Source: JBFMFH01 sp040752275
GTDB lineage: Bacteria > Acidobacteriota > Vicinamibacteria > Vicinamibacterales > JAKQTR01
Assembly: GCA_040752275.1 (NCBI GenBank)
Contig: JBFMFH010000031.1
Span: 1 to 23,404 of the forward strand
Direction of reading: 5' to 3'
DNA: 23,404 nucleotides
The position numbers and the translations under genes were made by a program. The notes under the pieces were generated by a model. The model did no database searches and was not told the DNA's origin. It saw only the letters and a program-made list of their open reading frames with translations. Shown piece after piece: positions 15,416-22,203 of this stretch. Numbering within the stretch: the first letter of the stretch is position 1; every line of letters begins with the position of its first letter.

Positions 15416-16567
15416 TCAGAAGATGGGGTGGATGTTCGTGAACATCGCCAGTGCGAGTGCGTAGAGCGCGCCGGACAACGCGAGCAGACCATGGCGCGTC
15501 GTCGGTGAGGCGATTGTCGACGCACACATGCCGAGAGGAAACAGCACGGCGCAGTAGCGACCGACGCCCTCGAAGGTGCCCGACGAGAGCGGCAACCACA
15601 GGTTCGCAATCATGAGCAGGGCATACGGCCCGCCGAAGCGGATCCAGACGAACGGGATGGCGATGATCGCGACGATGGCCGCGCCGCCATTCGCCAAGTC
15701 GTAGGGCGCCTGCGTCCCCGTCGTCAGATACGACAGCGGTTCCGTGGCCATGCCGGCCAGCAGCGTCACGATTGGCGACCACGGCGCGCCGCCCGGGTGG
15801 TAGTTCCAGCGGCGGATGCTGTCCATCCACTCGGCGGGATTCCCGCTCAGGCTGTAGTTGAAGAGCGAGTAGACGCCGATGCCCAGCGGGACCATCGCCA
15901 GGCCGACACCAGCACGCCACAGCCTGGCGCGGTCGCGGCCCGCCGTCGTCCAAGCGAGCCAGGCGAGGGCGGGAAGCATGAGAATGCCGTTGACACGCGT
16001 GGCGGTCGCACACGCACCGGCAATCCCGCCCAGCCACCAGCGGCCGGTGCGGAACCCGAGAAACGCCGCCAGCGAGAGCATCAGGAACAGCGCTTCGGTA
16101 TACACCACGCCGAAGAAGAACGCGAACGGGAACACGGCCGCGAACGCCACCGTACGTTCCGCCTCGTCGTCGGATACGTAGGTGCGGGTGAGGCGATAGA
16201 GCAGAACCATCGCCACGACGAACGACACCCATGAGACGATGATCCCCGCGCGGTAGACGTTCTCTCGGCCGCCCCCGAGTGCGAGGCCGAGGTAGCGCAT
16301 CAGCATGGGATAGAGAGGGAAGAACGCCAGGTTGCTCCGGCCACCCTCGACGAACTCGTAGCCGTAGCGCGCGATGCCGAAATACCACCCGGAGTCGTAC
16401 CGCGTGAAGGTGTCCCAGAACGGGTGCGTGCGCCCCAACATCGTGAACGGCTCGCGCTGAGCCAGTGGAAACACGATGTTGCTCAGGAAGGCGAGCAGCG
16501 CCGAGGCGATGCGCACGCCGAGGGCGAACACGACAATCCGGGGGGTCGCGGTCAGTTTGTACGCCAA
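15416..16567 (-). CDS. PIG-V-like integral membrane mannosyltransferase
   Basis: The protein is 383 aa with about nine or ten hydrophobic membrane segments. RYDSGWYFGIARYGY (56-70) contains the acidic residue after the first membrane helix that is typical of GT-C glycosyltransferases. AFFPLYPMLMRYLG (81-94), FPFAFFFGVVYTEALFL and ATRVNGILMLPA are characteristic of the PIG-V/COG5542 family. Bacterial members probably transfer a sugar from a polyprenyl-phosphate donor on the outer side of the inner membrane. The annotated start is a TTG at 16567; a GTG a few codons into the first helix would be too short. A TAGAAT -10 candidate lies 27 nt upstream of the TTG, divergent from that of the FAD oxidoreductase. 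The exact acceptor is unknown. Confidence 0.82.
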   Translation of the reverse strand: MAYKLTATPRIVVFALGVRIASALLAFLSNIVFPLAQREPFTMLGRTHPFWDTFTRYDSGWYFGIARYGYEFVEGGRSNLAFFPLYPMLMRYLGLALGGGRENVYRAGIIVSWVSFVVAMVLLYRLTRTYVSDDEAERTVAFAAVFPFAFFFGVVYTEALFLMLSLAAFLGFRTGRWWLGGIAGACATATRVNGILMLPALAWLAWTTAGRDRARLWRAGVGLAMVPLGIGVYSLFNYSLSGNPAEWMDSIRRWNYHPGGAPWSPIVTLLAGMATEPLSYLTTGTQAPYDLANGGAAIVAIIAIPFVWIRFGGPYALLMIANLWLPLSSGTFEGVGRYCAVLFPLGMCASTIASPTTRHGLLALSGALYALALAMFTNIHPIF

Positions 16568-16594
16568 AGTTCTTGCGCCACCGTGCGCGTTGCG

Positions 16595-16600
16595 ATTCTA
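16595..16600 (-). promoter_or_regulatory. -10 element TAGAAT (minus strand) for the mannosyltransferase gene
   Basis: Read on the minus strand this is TAGAAT, 27 nt before the TTG start at 16567. It is mirrored by a TAGAAT on the plus strand only 18 bp away. Confidence 0.4.
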
Positions 16601-16618
16601 ATTCAGATGGGCCGTGAG

Positions 16619-16624
16619 TAGAAT
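16619..16624 (+). promoter_or_regulatory. -10 element TAGAAT (plus strand) for the FAD oxidoreductase gene
   Basis: TAGAAT lies 51 nt before the ATG at 16676, implying a leader of about 45 nt. It is back to back with the minus-strand TAGAAT at 16595-16600, so the two promoters overlap. This 108-bp divergent spacer has no heptamer array. Confidence 0.4.
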
Positions 16625-16675
16625 CGTGAAGTCCGCCATCCGACCGGTGAAGCCCGTGTCAGCCAAGGCCGCCCG

Positions 16676-17905
16676 ATGAAGACGCGCTACGGTGTCTCCT
16701 ACTGGCTCGATCGTTTTCCGAAGGCACGCCAACCATCGTACCCGCGCCTGCGCGGTGCGCTCGACGTTCAGGTGGCCGTCATCGGCGGCGGCATGACCGG
16801 ATGTATCACCGCGCACGCCTTCGCCGCAGCAGGCGTCCGCGTGGCACTGGTCGAATCCGCCCGCATCGGCCAGGGCAGCACCGGAGCCTGTCCGGGGCTG
16901 CTGCGCCTCGAGCCCGCGGTGCCATTCCGGATCCTGCAGGAACGGCACGGGCTGCGAGCGGCACGGATGATCTGGCAGTCGTTCAGACGCGCAGGCCTCG
17001 AGTTTGCTGCGGCCATCCGCCGGCTGGGCATCCGGTGCGAACTGGCGCCCAACGACGCGCTGCGCGTCGGGTTCGACGAGGACGACGAGAGACCCCTGAG
17101 ACGGGAGATGAGAGCCTTGCGGGACGCCAAGCTCGACGCGTCGTGGCTCACGAGTCCCCGTCTGCTGACCGAGACGGGCCTGAGCGGCGTGGGTGCCCTG
17201 CGCTCGCGCCGCGACGGGCACGTCGATCCGTATCGCGCAACGCTTGGCTTCGCCGCCGCTGCCGCCAGACGCGGGGGCGCCGTCTTCGAACGGTCGCCCG
17301 TAACGCGCGTGCGTCCCACGGGGAAGGCGGTGGAGATCACCGCCGACGGCGGCATGATCACGGCCGAGCAGGTGGTCGTCACGAGCAACTACCCGCTGCC
17401 GTCGTTCAGGCAGCTCAGGCGCCACTTCAAGCTGGTCGACGCCTACTGCGTGCTGACGCCGCCGCTGCCGTCCTTCGCCCGCCGAGAACTGGGCACCAGC
17501 CGCGCGATCGTCATCGACCAGGAACAGCCGAACCATATGCTCCGCCGGACCAGCGACCATCGCCTGCTCTTCGTTGGCGCCGACCAGCCCCACGTCCCCC
17601 CGCGGTCCCGCGACAAGGTGATCGTGCAGCGCACGGGGCAGTTGATGTACGAATTGTCGAAGCTCTATCCGGCCATCTCCGGGATCAAGCCCGAGTACGG
17701 ATGGGACGTCCCGATTGCCGTGGCAGCCGACGGCCTGCCCTGCGCCGGCGCGCACCGGAACTTCCCGCGACACCTCTTTGCCCTCGGCGCCGGACACAAC
17801 GGCGTGGCGGCGGCTTACCTGGCCGCGAGGGCGCTTCTGCGGCAGTACCTGGGCCACCCCGAAAAGGGCGACGACCTGCTGGGCTTCACCCGGCTCCTGG
17901 GATAA
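16676..17905 (+). CDS. FAD-dependent oxidoreductase, DAO family
   Basis: The protein is 409 aa. VQVAVIGGGMTGCITAHAFAAAGVRVALVES has the dinucleotide-binding GGGMTG (residues 37-42) and Glu60 at the end of beta-2 for the FAD ribose. The C-terminal flavin-contact segment FALGAGHNGVAAAYLAARAL is also typical. The family oxidises amines or N-substituted amino acids (D-amino acids, glycine/sarcosine, gamma-glutamylputrescine) or glycerol-3-phosphate; the overall form, with a short N-terminal YWLDRFP-type extension, is closest to OrdL/PuuB-like proteins. No membrane segment or signal peptide is seen, so it is cytosolic. The ATG at 16676 is preceded only by a weak AAGG. The substrate cannot be assigned. 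Confidence 0.86.
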   Translation: MKTRYGVSYWLDRFPKARQPSYPRLRGALDVQVAVIGGGMTGCITAHAFAAAGVRVALVESARIGQGSTGACPGLLRLEPAVPFRILQERHGLRAARMIWQSFRRAGLEFAAAIRRLGIRCELAPNDALRVGFDEDDERPLRREMRALRDAKLDASWLTSPRLLTETGLSGVGALRSRRDGHVDPYRATLGFAAAAARRGGAVFERSPVTRVRPTGKAVEITADGGMITAEQVVVTSNYPLPSFRQLRRHFKLVDAYCVLTPPLPSFARRELGTSRAIVIDQEQPNHMLRRTSDHRLLFVGADQPHVPPRSRDKVIVQRTGQLMYELSKLYPAISGIKPEYGWDVPIAVAADGLPCAGAHRNFPRHLFALGAGHNGVAAAYLAARALLRQYLGHPEKGDDLLGFTRLLG

Positions 17906-17967
17906 GGTACGCCTGACCGGCGTGAAGGTCCAGCGAGGCTGCGCCAGTGACGGGGTTGGTGTCCTGT

Positions 17968-17973
17968 TATACT
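17968..17973 (+). promoter_or_regulatory. -10 element TATACT upstream of the DUF1800 gene
   Basis: TATACT, preceded by T, lies 109 nt before the GTG start at 18083, giving a leader of roughly 100 nt. No good -35 is visible. The preceding gene ends 62 bp upstream. Confidence 0.5.
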
Positions 17974-17979
17974 GACGTA

Positions 17980-18060
17980 TCCGGTAGCTATTTCCGCTGG
18001 TCTAAGGATCATGAGACAACCGGGCCGGGGCAAGCCCGGATGTCGGCGTTCCCGACTCTG
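17980..18060 (+). ncRNA. Structured 5' leader of the DUF1800 gene (class unknown)
   Basis: Two hairpins lie in tandem in the predicted leader: CCGGGC (18020-18025) with GCCCGG (18034-18039), loop CGGGGCAA, and GTCGG (18042-18046) with CCGAC (18052-18056), loop CGTTC. They are separated by only two bases and lie just upstream of the GGAGGG ribosome-binding site. The 5' half, between 17980 and 18019, is unpaired in my reading. I compared it from memory with cyclic-di-GMP, mini-ykkC, ZTP, fluoride and cobalamin riboswitches and found no match. It is a leader with apparent structure, not an identified riboswitch. Confidence 0.3.
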
Positions 18061-18082
18061 ATCCGCGCGGAGGGTGGCGATC

Positions 18083-19543
18083 GTGGCCTTTACGACGGAT
18101 GAAGATCTGAGGCACCTGTTCCGCCGGGCAGGATTCGGGGCCAGCCCGAGTGAACTGGAACTCTACCGGGCGGTGGGACCGCGCGAGGTCCTGAACGCGC
18201 TCCTGGATTTCGACACGATCCCCGACGACGTCGATGCCAAGATCGGGCAGCCCGGCTACGCCCGCGTCATGGTCCGCGGGGAATTCAAGCCCAACACCAA
18301 CATCACCGATGCCCGGCAGCGCTGGCTGTTCCGGATGCTCCACACCGAGCGGCCTCTGCAGGAGAAACTGACCCTCTTCTGGCACAATCACTTCGCCACT
18401 GCCTACTCGAAAGTCGCGGGTGCCTACGGGTCGAGCGACGGCACGAGGCTGATGGCGGCAAAGCCGTCCGAGGATCCCGTCCGGCAGGAAGGCCAGATCG
18501 AGCTCATCCGCCGGATGTGCATGGGGCCGTTCGACGATTTCCTGGTGGCCATGGCGAAGGACGTGGCCATGCTCGTCTGGCTGGACGGGCGGTTCAACAC
18601 GAAGGCGAAACCGCAGGAGAACTTCGGCCGCGAGCTCATGGAGCTGTTCACCATGGGTGTGCGCCTCTACGTCGAGGCCGACGTGTATGCCGCGGCGCGC
18701 GTGTTCACCGGCTGGAACCTGCGGCGTACGACCTCCGGGGCGGGCGATCCGAATCCCAGGTACGAGTTCTCCTACAACGCCGCCCAGCACGACACGACTG
18801 CCAAGGCGTTCAGCTTTCCGATCTACCCGGATGGCGGGCGCACCATTCCTGCGCGCTCGTCAGCCGACGGCCTGCAGGACGGGATCGACCTCATCCGGGC
18901 CGTGGCGAGCCATCCTGAGACGGCGAAGCGGCTGGCCAGGCGGCTCTACGGCTACTTCGTCAGCGAAGTCAATCCGCCCGACGAGGTATTCATTGCCGAT
19001 CTGGCTGCGGCGTATCTCCAGAACAACCTGAGCTTGCGCTCGATGGTCGGACGTCTGCTACGCTCGAGCCCGTTCCACGACGCGGCCAACTTCTTCTCGC
19101 GGTACTCGTGGCCCGTCGAGTTTGCGATCCGCGCCGTGAAAGAACTGGGGTGGATCGGCTTCAACGTCAACGACGTGGTGAACGCGCTCACCAATATGGG
19201 CCAGCTGTTGTTCGAGCCGCCCGACGTCGCCGGCTGGGAACTCGGACCGGGATGGATCTCCTCGGGGGCGATGCTGGCGCGCGCCAACTTCGCGGCGACC
19301 CTGACCACGAACCAGCGAACGAACCTGCTGGCCGAAGCGAGGCCGCACGCTCAGACACCGGAGGCGCTGCTGGCCTTCATGCTGGACCGCCTCTCGTGCG
19401 CGCCCTTGGACCAGCGGGCCTACGACGACCTGCGCGGGTATGTGGGAAGCACCACGTGGACCGGTTCGGACACCCAGGTCAGGAACAAGGCGGCCGGCCT
19501 CGCGCACCTCATCCTGGGCGCCGGCGAGTACGTGTTCGTGTGA
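18083..19543 (+). CDS. DUF1800 domain-containing protein
   Basis: The protein is 486 aa, the usual length for DUF1800. Motifs: HLFRRAGFGASPSELE near the N-terminus, LTLFWHNHFAT (from residue 96), ENFGRELMELFTMGV (from residue 179), AARVFTGWNL, and the late PPDVAGWELG. The function of the family is unknown; it nearly always pairs with DUF1501, as here (37 nt apart). The GTG at 18083 is preferred over the GTG at 18074 because GGAGGG ends 8 nt before it. With this start there is no signal peptide, whereas its DUF1501 partner has a Tat signal. A heptamer array separates the two genes. Confidence 0.88.
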   Translation: MAFTTDEDLRHLFRRAGFGASPSELELYRAVGPREVLNALLDFDTIPDDVDAKIGQPGYARVMVRGEFKPNTNITDARQRWLFRMLHTERPLQEKLTLFWHNHFATAYSKVAGAYGSSDGTRLMAAKPSEDPVRQEGQIELIRRMCMGPFDDFLVAMAKDVAMLVWLDGRFNTKAKPQENFGRELMELFTMGVRLYVEADVYAAARVFTGWNLRRTTSGAGDPNPRYEFSYNAAQHDTTAKAFSFPIYPDGGRTIPARSSADGLQDGIDLIRAVASHPETAKRLARRLYGYFVSEVNPPDEVFIADLAAAYLQNNLSLRSMVGRLLRSSPFHDAANFFSRYSWPVEFAIRAVKELGWIGFNVNDVVNALTNMGQLLFEPPDVAGWELGPGWISSGAMLARANFAATLTTNQRTNLLAEARPHAQTPEALLAFMLDRLSCAPLDQRAYDDLRGYVGSTTWTGSDTQVRNKAAGLAHLILGAGEYVFV

Positions 19544-19544
19544 C

Positions 19545-19579
19545 AGGCTGAAGGCTGAAAGCTGAGAGCCGAGAGCTGT
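19545..19579. repeat. Heptamer array of AGGCTGA type (5 units)
   Basis: AGGCTGA x2, AAGCTGA, GAGCCGA and GAGCTGT follow in strict 7-bp phase, filling the 37-bp gap between the DUF1800 stop and the DUF1501 ATG. The ribosome-binding site of DUF1501, if any, must lie inside this array (GAGAG at 19571-19575). Confidence 0.85.
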
Positions 19580-19580
19580 G

Positions 19581-20843
19581 ATGAAACGGACGAGACGAGA
19601 GTTCATTCGTGAGAGTGTGTCGGCATTCACCATCGGACTGTCCGCCCCCGCATTCCTGCGCGATCTCGTCGAAGCCCAGGGTGGCGGTGCGCCGAGGAAT
19701 CTGGTGGTGCTCTTTCTGGCCGGCGGCAACGATGCGCTCAGCACGCTGGTGCCCTACACCGACCCGTTCTACTACAGTCGTCGCCCCACCATCGCCATTC
19801 CGGCGGGGCAGGTGCTGCAGATCGGGACGGACAGCGCCAATACGCCGCTGGGGCTGCACCCGAATCTCCCCAGCCTCAGGGCCATCTTCGACGCGGGGCG
19901 CCTGGCCATCATCCAGCGGGCGGGATACCAGAACTCGAGCCGCTCCCACTTCCAGGGCACGGACACCTGGGGAACGGCCACGCCGGGCACCACCACCGGA
20001 CCCGGCTGGCTGGGACGGTACCTCGATACGCTGCCGCTGCCTGTCGACCCGCTGATTGCGTGGGACGCCCTTCGCGAGGTGCCGAGGGCCCTGGTGAGTC
20101 GGACCATCTCGGTTCCGGCCATCCCGTCTGTCTCGGGGTACCGGTACCTCAGCCCCAATTCGGGCGCCGAGGCGGCGCTGGAGCGCGCAATCGCCGAGCG
20201 CATCTCGTCACACGTGCCGGTGGATCGACCGCACCTGGCTTTCGTCAACGCCAACCTGCAGACCGCGATGGCCACCCTCGACCGAGTCGCCCGCGTCACG
20301 ACCTACACGCCGGCCGCGACCTATCCGACGACCGGTCTCGGGCAGACGTTCCAAACGGTGGCCGGCGCGATCGCCACGGAAGTGGGGTCCAGAATCTTCT
20401 GGGTCCAGTACGGAGGCTTCGACACCCATGCGTCGCAGGTCGGGGCCAACGGCGCCTACCCGAGACTGATGGCCGAGTTGAATGCCGCAATCGCCGCGTT
20501 CTACGCGGACCTCGAGGCGCAGGGCCTGCTCGGCGACACGCTGCTCGTGGCGTTCTCGGAGTTCGGCCGGCGTGCGTACGAGAACGGCAGCAACGGCTCC
20601 GACCATGGCGCGGCGGGCCTGATGCTCGCCCTCGGAGGCCGAGTACGGGGCGGGCTGTACGGCACGGCGGCGTCACTCGCGACCGACCCCCAGAACCCCA
20701 CCTTGGAGAACAACGGCGGCGACGTGCACTACGAGACGGATTTCCGCTCGGTCTACGCTCGTATCATCGACGTCTGGCTCGGCGCCGATTCGACCGTCAT
20801 CCTGGGCGGGGACTTCAGGAAGCCGGGACTGACGTTCATCTAA
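19581..20843 (+). CDS. DUF1501 domain-containing protein with Tat signal
   Basis: The protein is 420 aa. The N-terminus has TRREF (residues 4-8), a twin-arginine motif, then a hydrophobic stretch to about residue 26 ending near VEAQ, so it should be exported folded. The DUF1501 fold belongs to the alkaline-phosphatase/sulfatase-like superfamily: NLVVLFLAGGNDALSTLVP (metal-site Asp region), WVQYGGFDTHASQ, LLVAFSEFGRRAYENGSNGSDHG and ALGGRVRGGLYG are its typical blocks with conserved Asp, Glu and His. The function is unproven; a metal-dependent hydrolase at the cell surface is plausible. The ATG at 19581 directly follows a GTG that could also start. The E1-alpha gene begins 11 nt after its stop, implying co-transcription. 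Confidence 0.88.
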   Translation: MKRTRREFIRESVSAFTIGLSAPAFLRDLVEAQGGGAPRNLVVLFLAGGNDALSTLVPYTDPFYYSRRPTIAIPAGQVLQIGTDSANTPLGLHPNLPSLRAIFDAGRLAIIQRAGYQNSSRSHFQGTDTWGTATPGTTTGPGWLGRYLDTLPLPVDPLIAWDALREVPRALVSRTISVPAIPSVSGYRYLSPNSGAEAALERAIAERISSHVPVDRPHLAFVNANLQTAMATLDRVARVTTYTPAATYPTTGLGQTFQTVAGAIATEVGSRIFWVQYGGFDTHASQVGANGAYPRLMAELNAAIAAFYADLEAQGLLGDTLLVAFSEFGRRAYENGSNGSDHGAAGLMLALGGRVRGGLYGTAASLATDPQNPTLENNGGDVHYETDFRSVYARIIDVWLGADSTVILGGDFRKPGLTFI

Positions 20844-20854
20844 GAACAGGGACC

Positions 20855-21838
20855 ATGCCTTCCCTGAAACGCCATAAGTTCAAGCTCACCGGCGAGCAGC
20901 TTCTCGAGATGCTCTACTGGCTCAAGCTCGTCCGCGCCTTCGACGAGAAGCTGGGCATCCTCGTCCGGCAGGGGCGGGTGCGCAGCGGTGTCTATTCGAG
21001 CATTGGCCAGGAGGCCATCGTCGTGGGCACCTGCTACGGGCTGCGGGCCGAGGACTACATCTGCCCGCTGCACCGAGATCTGGGCACGTTCCTCATGAAG
21101 GGCGTAAGCCCGGGCGTGATGATGGCGCAGATGTACGCCAAGGCGACCGGCCTGTCGAAGGGGCGAGACTCGGCGCTGCACAGCGGAGTGCCTGAGCTCG
21201 GGATCTTCGGCAATACGAGCATGCTGGGTGCCAACACGCCAGTCGCCGCCGGTATCGCGCTCACCTACAAACTGGAGGGTCTGGACAACGTCGTGCTGGC
21301 GTACTTCGGCGAGGGCGCGGCCAACACCGGCGACGTGCACGAGGCGATGAACTTCGCCGGCGTCAACAAGCTGCCGGTGGTCTTCATTTGCGAGAACAAC
21401 ATCTATGCCTACTCGGTGCCGATCGAGAAGTCGATGGCCATCGAGGACGTGGCGGACCGGGCCGAGGGCTACGGGTTCGACGGCATTGCGATCAACGGCA
21501 ATGACGTGCTGGCGGTGTACCAGGCGACGCAAGGCGCCATCGCGCGTGCGCGAACGGGGAACGGGCCGACGCTGATCGAGTGCAAGACCTACCGCTGGCG
21601 CGGCCACTCGGAGCACGACCCGGCCTTCTACCGGACCGACGAGGAGCTCGCGATGTGGAAGAGCCGCGATCCGATCACGACGTTCACCACATACTTGCGG
21701 CACCGCTCGATCCTGGCCGACGAGCACCTGCAGCAAGTCGACGCACGCGTGAAGACAGAAATCGACGAGGCCGTCGCCTTCGCCGAGGACAGCCCGGATC
21801 CGTCGCCGGAAGAGGCGGTCTCGGATCTGTACGCATAG
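20855..21838 (+). CDS. 2-oxoacid dehydrogenase E1 component, alpha subunit
   Basis: The protein is 327 aa. The thiamine-diphosphate motif is YFGEGAANTGD (GEG at residues 152-154) ending with ENNIYAYS (Asn181, Asn182). GEG instead of the common GDG resembles branched-chain 2-oxoacid dehydrogenases. Other family blocks: YSSIGQEAIVVG, HRDLGTFL, SKGRDSALH and YRWRGHSEHDP, the last being the phosphorylation-loop region of eukaryotic E1-alpha. With E1-beta it decarboxylates a 2-oxoacid (pyruvate or branched-chain) and transfers the acyl group to the lipoyl domain of E2. The ATG at 20855 is chosen because family homology begins at KFKLTGEQLLEMLYWL and AGG precedes it. An in-frame extension upstream to 20060 overlaps DUF1501 and is rejected. 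Confidence 0.92.
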   Translation: MPSLKRHKFKLTGEQLLEMLYWLKLVRAFDEKLGILVRQGRVRSGVYSSIGQEAIVVGTCYGLRAEDYICPLHRDLGTFLMKGVSPGVMMAQMYAKATGLSKGRDSALHSGVPELGIFGNTSMLGANTPVAAGIALTYKLEGLDNVVLAYFGEGAANTGDVHEAMNFAGVNKLPVVFICENNIYAYSVPIEKSMAIEDVADRAEGYGFDGIAINGNDVLAVYQATQGAIARARTGNGPTLIECKTYRWRGHSEHDPAFYRTDEELAMWKSRDPITTFTTYLRHRSILADEHLQQVDARVKTEIDEAVAFAEDSPDPSPEEAVSDLYA

Positions 21839-21990
21839 GTAGAAGACAGAAGACAGAAGACAGAAGACGAGCCCTGCCGCGGCCTGCGGTCGGAGTAGAC
21901 GAGGCTGTGATCCCGAGCGGGTGGCGCCGGACGGGCGCCCACCGCGGCCTGCAGCCGGAGGAGACAGGGGACTCCGGGATGACTCCGGGA

Positions 21991-22048
21991 TGAGACCCGC
22001 TCTACTCCGGGAGGAGACCCGCTCTACTCCGGGAGGAGACCCGCTCTA
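21991..22048. repeat. 22-bp tandem repeat, about 2.6 copies
   Basis: The unit GGAGACCCGCTCTACTCCGG plus GA is present at 21991-22012 (first base T), 22013-22034 (exact) and 22035-22048 (first 14 bases). The preceding GACTCCGGGAT pair shares the CTCCGGGA part of the unit. Confidence 0.92.
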
Positions 22049-22088
22049 GAACGGGGTGTTCGGCAGGATCACAGATGAGATTGGTCGT

Positions 22089-22107
22089 GTCGGCCTTGCT
22101 GGCCGAC
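22089..22107 (+). terminator. Hairpin in the E1-alpha/E1-beta spacer
   Basis: GTCGGCC (22089-22095) and GGCCGAC (22101-22107) form a perfect 7-bp stem with loop TTGCT. No T-tract follows. It could terminate or attenuate transcription after E1-alpha, or protect the upstream message end. Confidence 0.4.
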
Positions 22108-22141
22108 CGGGTTCCGGTACGGTGACAGGGGACAGGGTCAG

Positions 22142-22187
22142 GCCCAGGGCGTCCCTGGCCTGAGCGAAGTCGAAGACAGCCCTGGGC
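22142..22187. repeat. Palindromic element with CCTGAGC/GTCGAAG core
   Basis: GCCCAGGGC (22142-22150) and GCCCTGGGC (22179-22187) are perfect 9-bp inverted arms around CCTGAGCGAAGTCGAAG. An alternative inner hairpin CCAGGG/CCCTGG (22144-22157) is also possible. The core is related to the element at 1601-1645. Confidence 0.65.
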
Positions 22188-22203
22188 GACAAACGGCACA
22201 GAC

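Larger units (their letters stand above)
21839..22203. repeat. 365-bp repeat-rich spacer splitting E1-alpha from E1-beta
   Basis: No gene is present. In order: (AGAAGAC)4 at 21841-21868; a 24-bp direct repeat beginning CCGCGGCCTGC at 21877-21900 and 21942-21965 with three differences; an 11-bp pair GACTCCGGGAT at 21970-21991; a 22-bp tandem repeat at about 21991-22048; a perfect hairpin at 22089-22107; and a palindromic element at 22142-22187 containing CCTGAGC/GTCGAAG. No clear promoter or Shine-Dalgarno is seen before the E1-beta ATG. Confidence 0.9.

Noticed and set aside
16626..16679. 17-codon leader peptide ORF overlapping the FAD oxidoreductase start (ATGA)
   Set aside because: Its GTG lies 1 nt after the -10 candidate, upstream of any transcript from that promoter, and it has no ribosome-binding site.
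16676..17905. Glycerol-3-phosphate dehydrogenase
   Set aside because: Shares the FAD fold only; the N-terminal arrangement and length fit OrdL/PuuB-like DAO proteins better and no GlpD-specific C-terminal domain is seen.
17980..18060. Known riboswitch (cyclic-di-GMP, mini-ykkC or ZTP)
   Set aside because: Tandem hairpins are present, but loop sequences and conserved core nucleotides of these classes are missing.
20060..20854. In-frame N-terminal extension of E1-alpha
   Set aside because: It overlaps DUF1501 in another frame; E1-alpha homology begins at the ATG at 20855, which has its own AGG.
21970..22048. CRISPR array
   Set aside because: The 22-bp units are directly contiguous with no spacers, and no cas gene is present.
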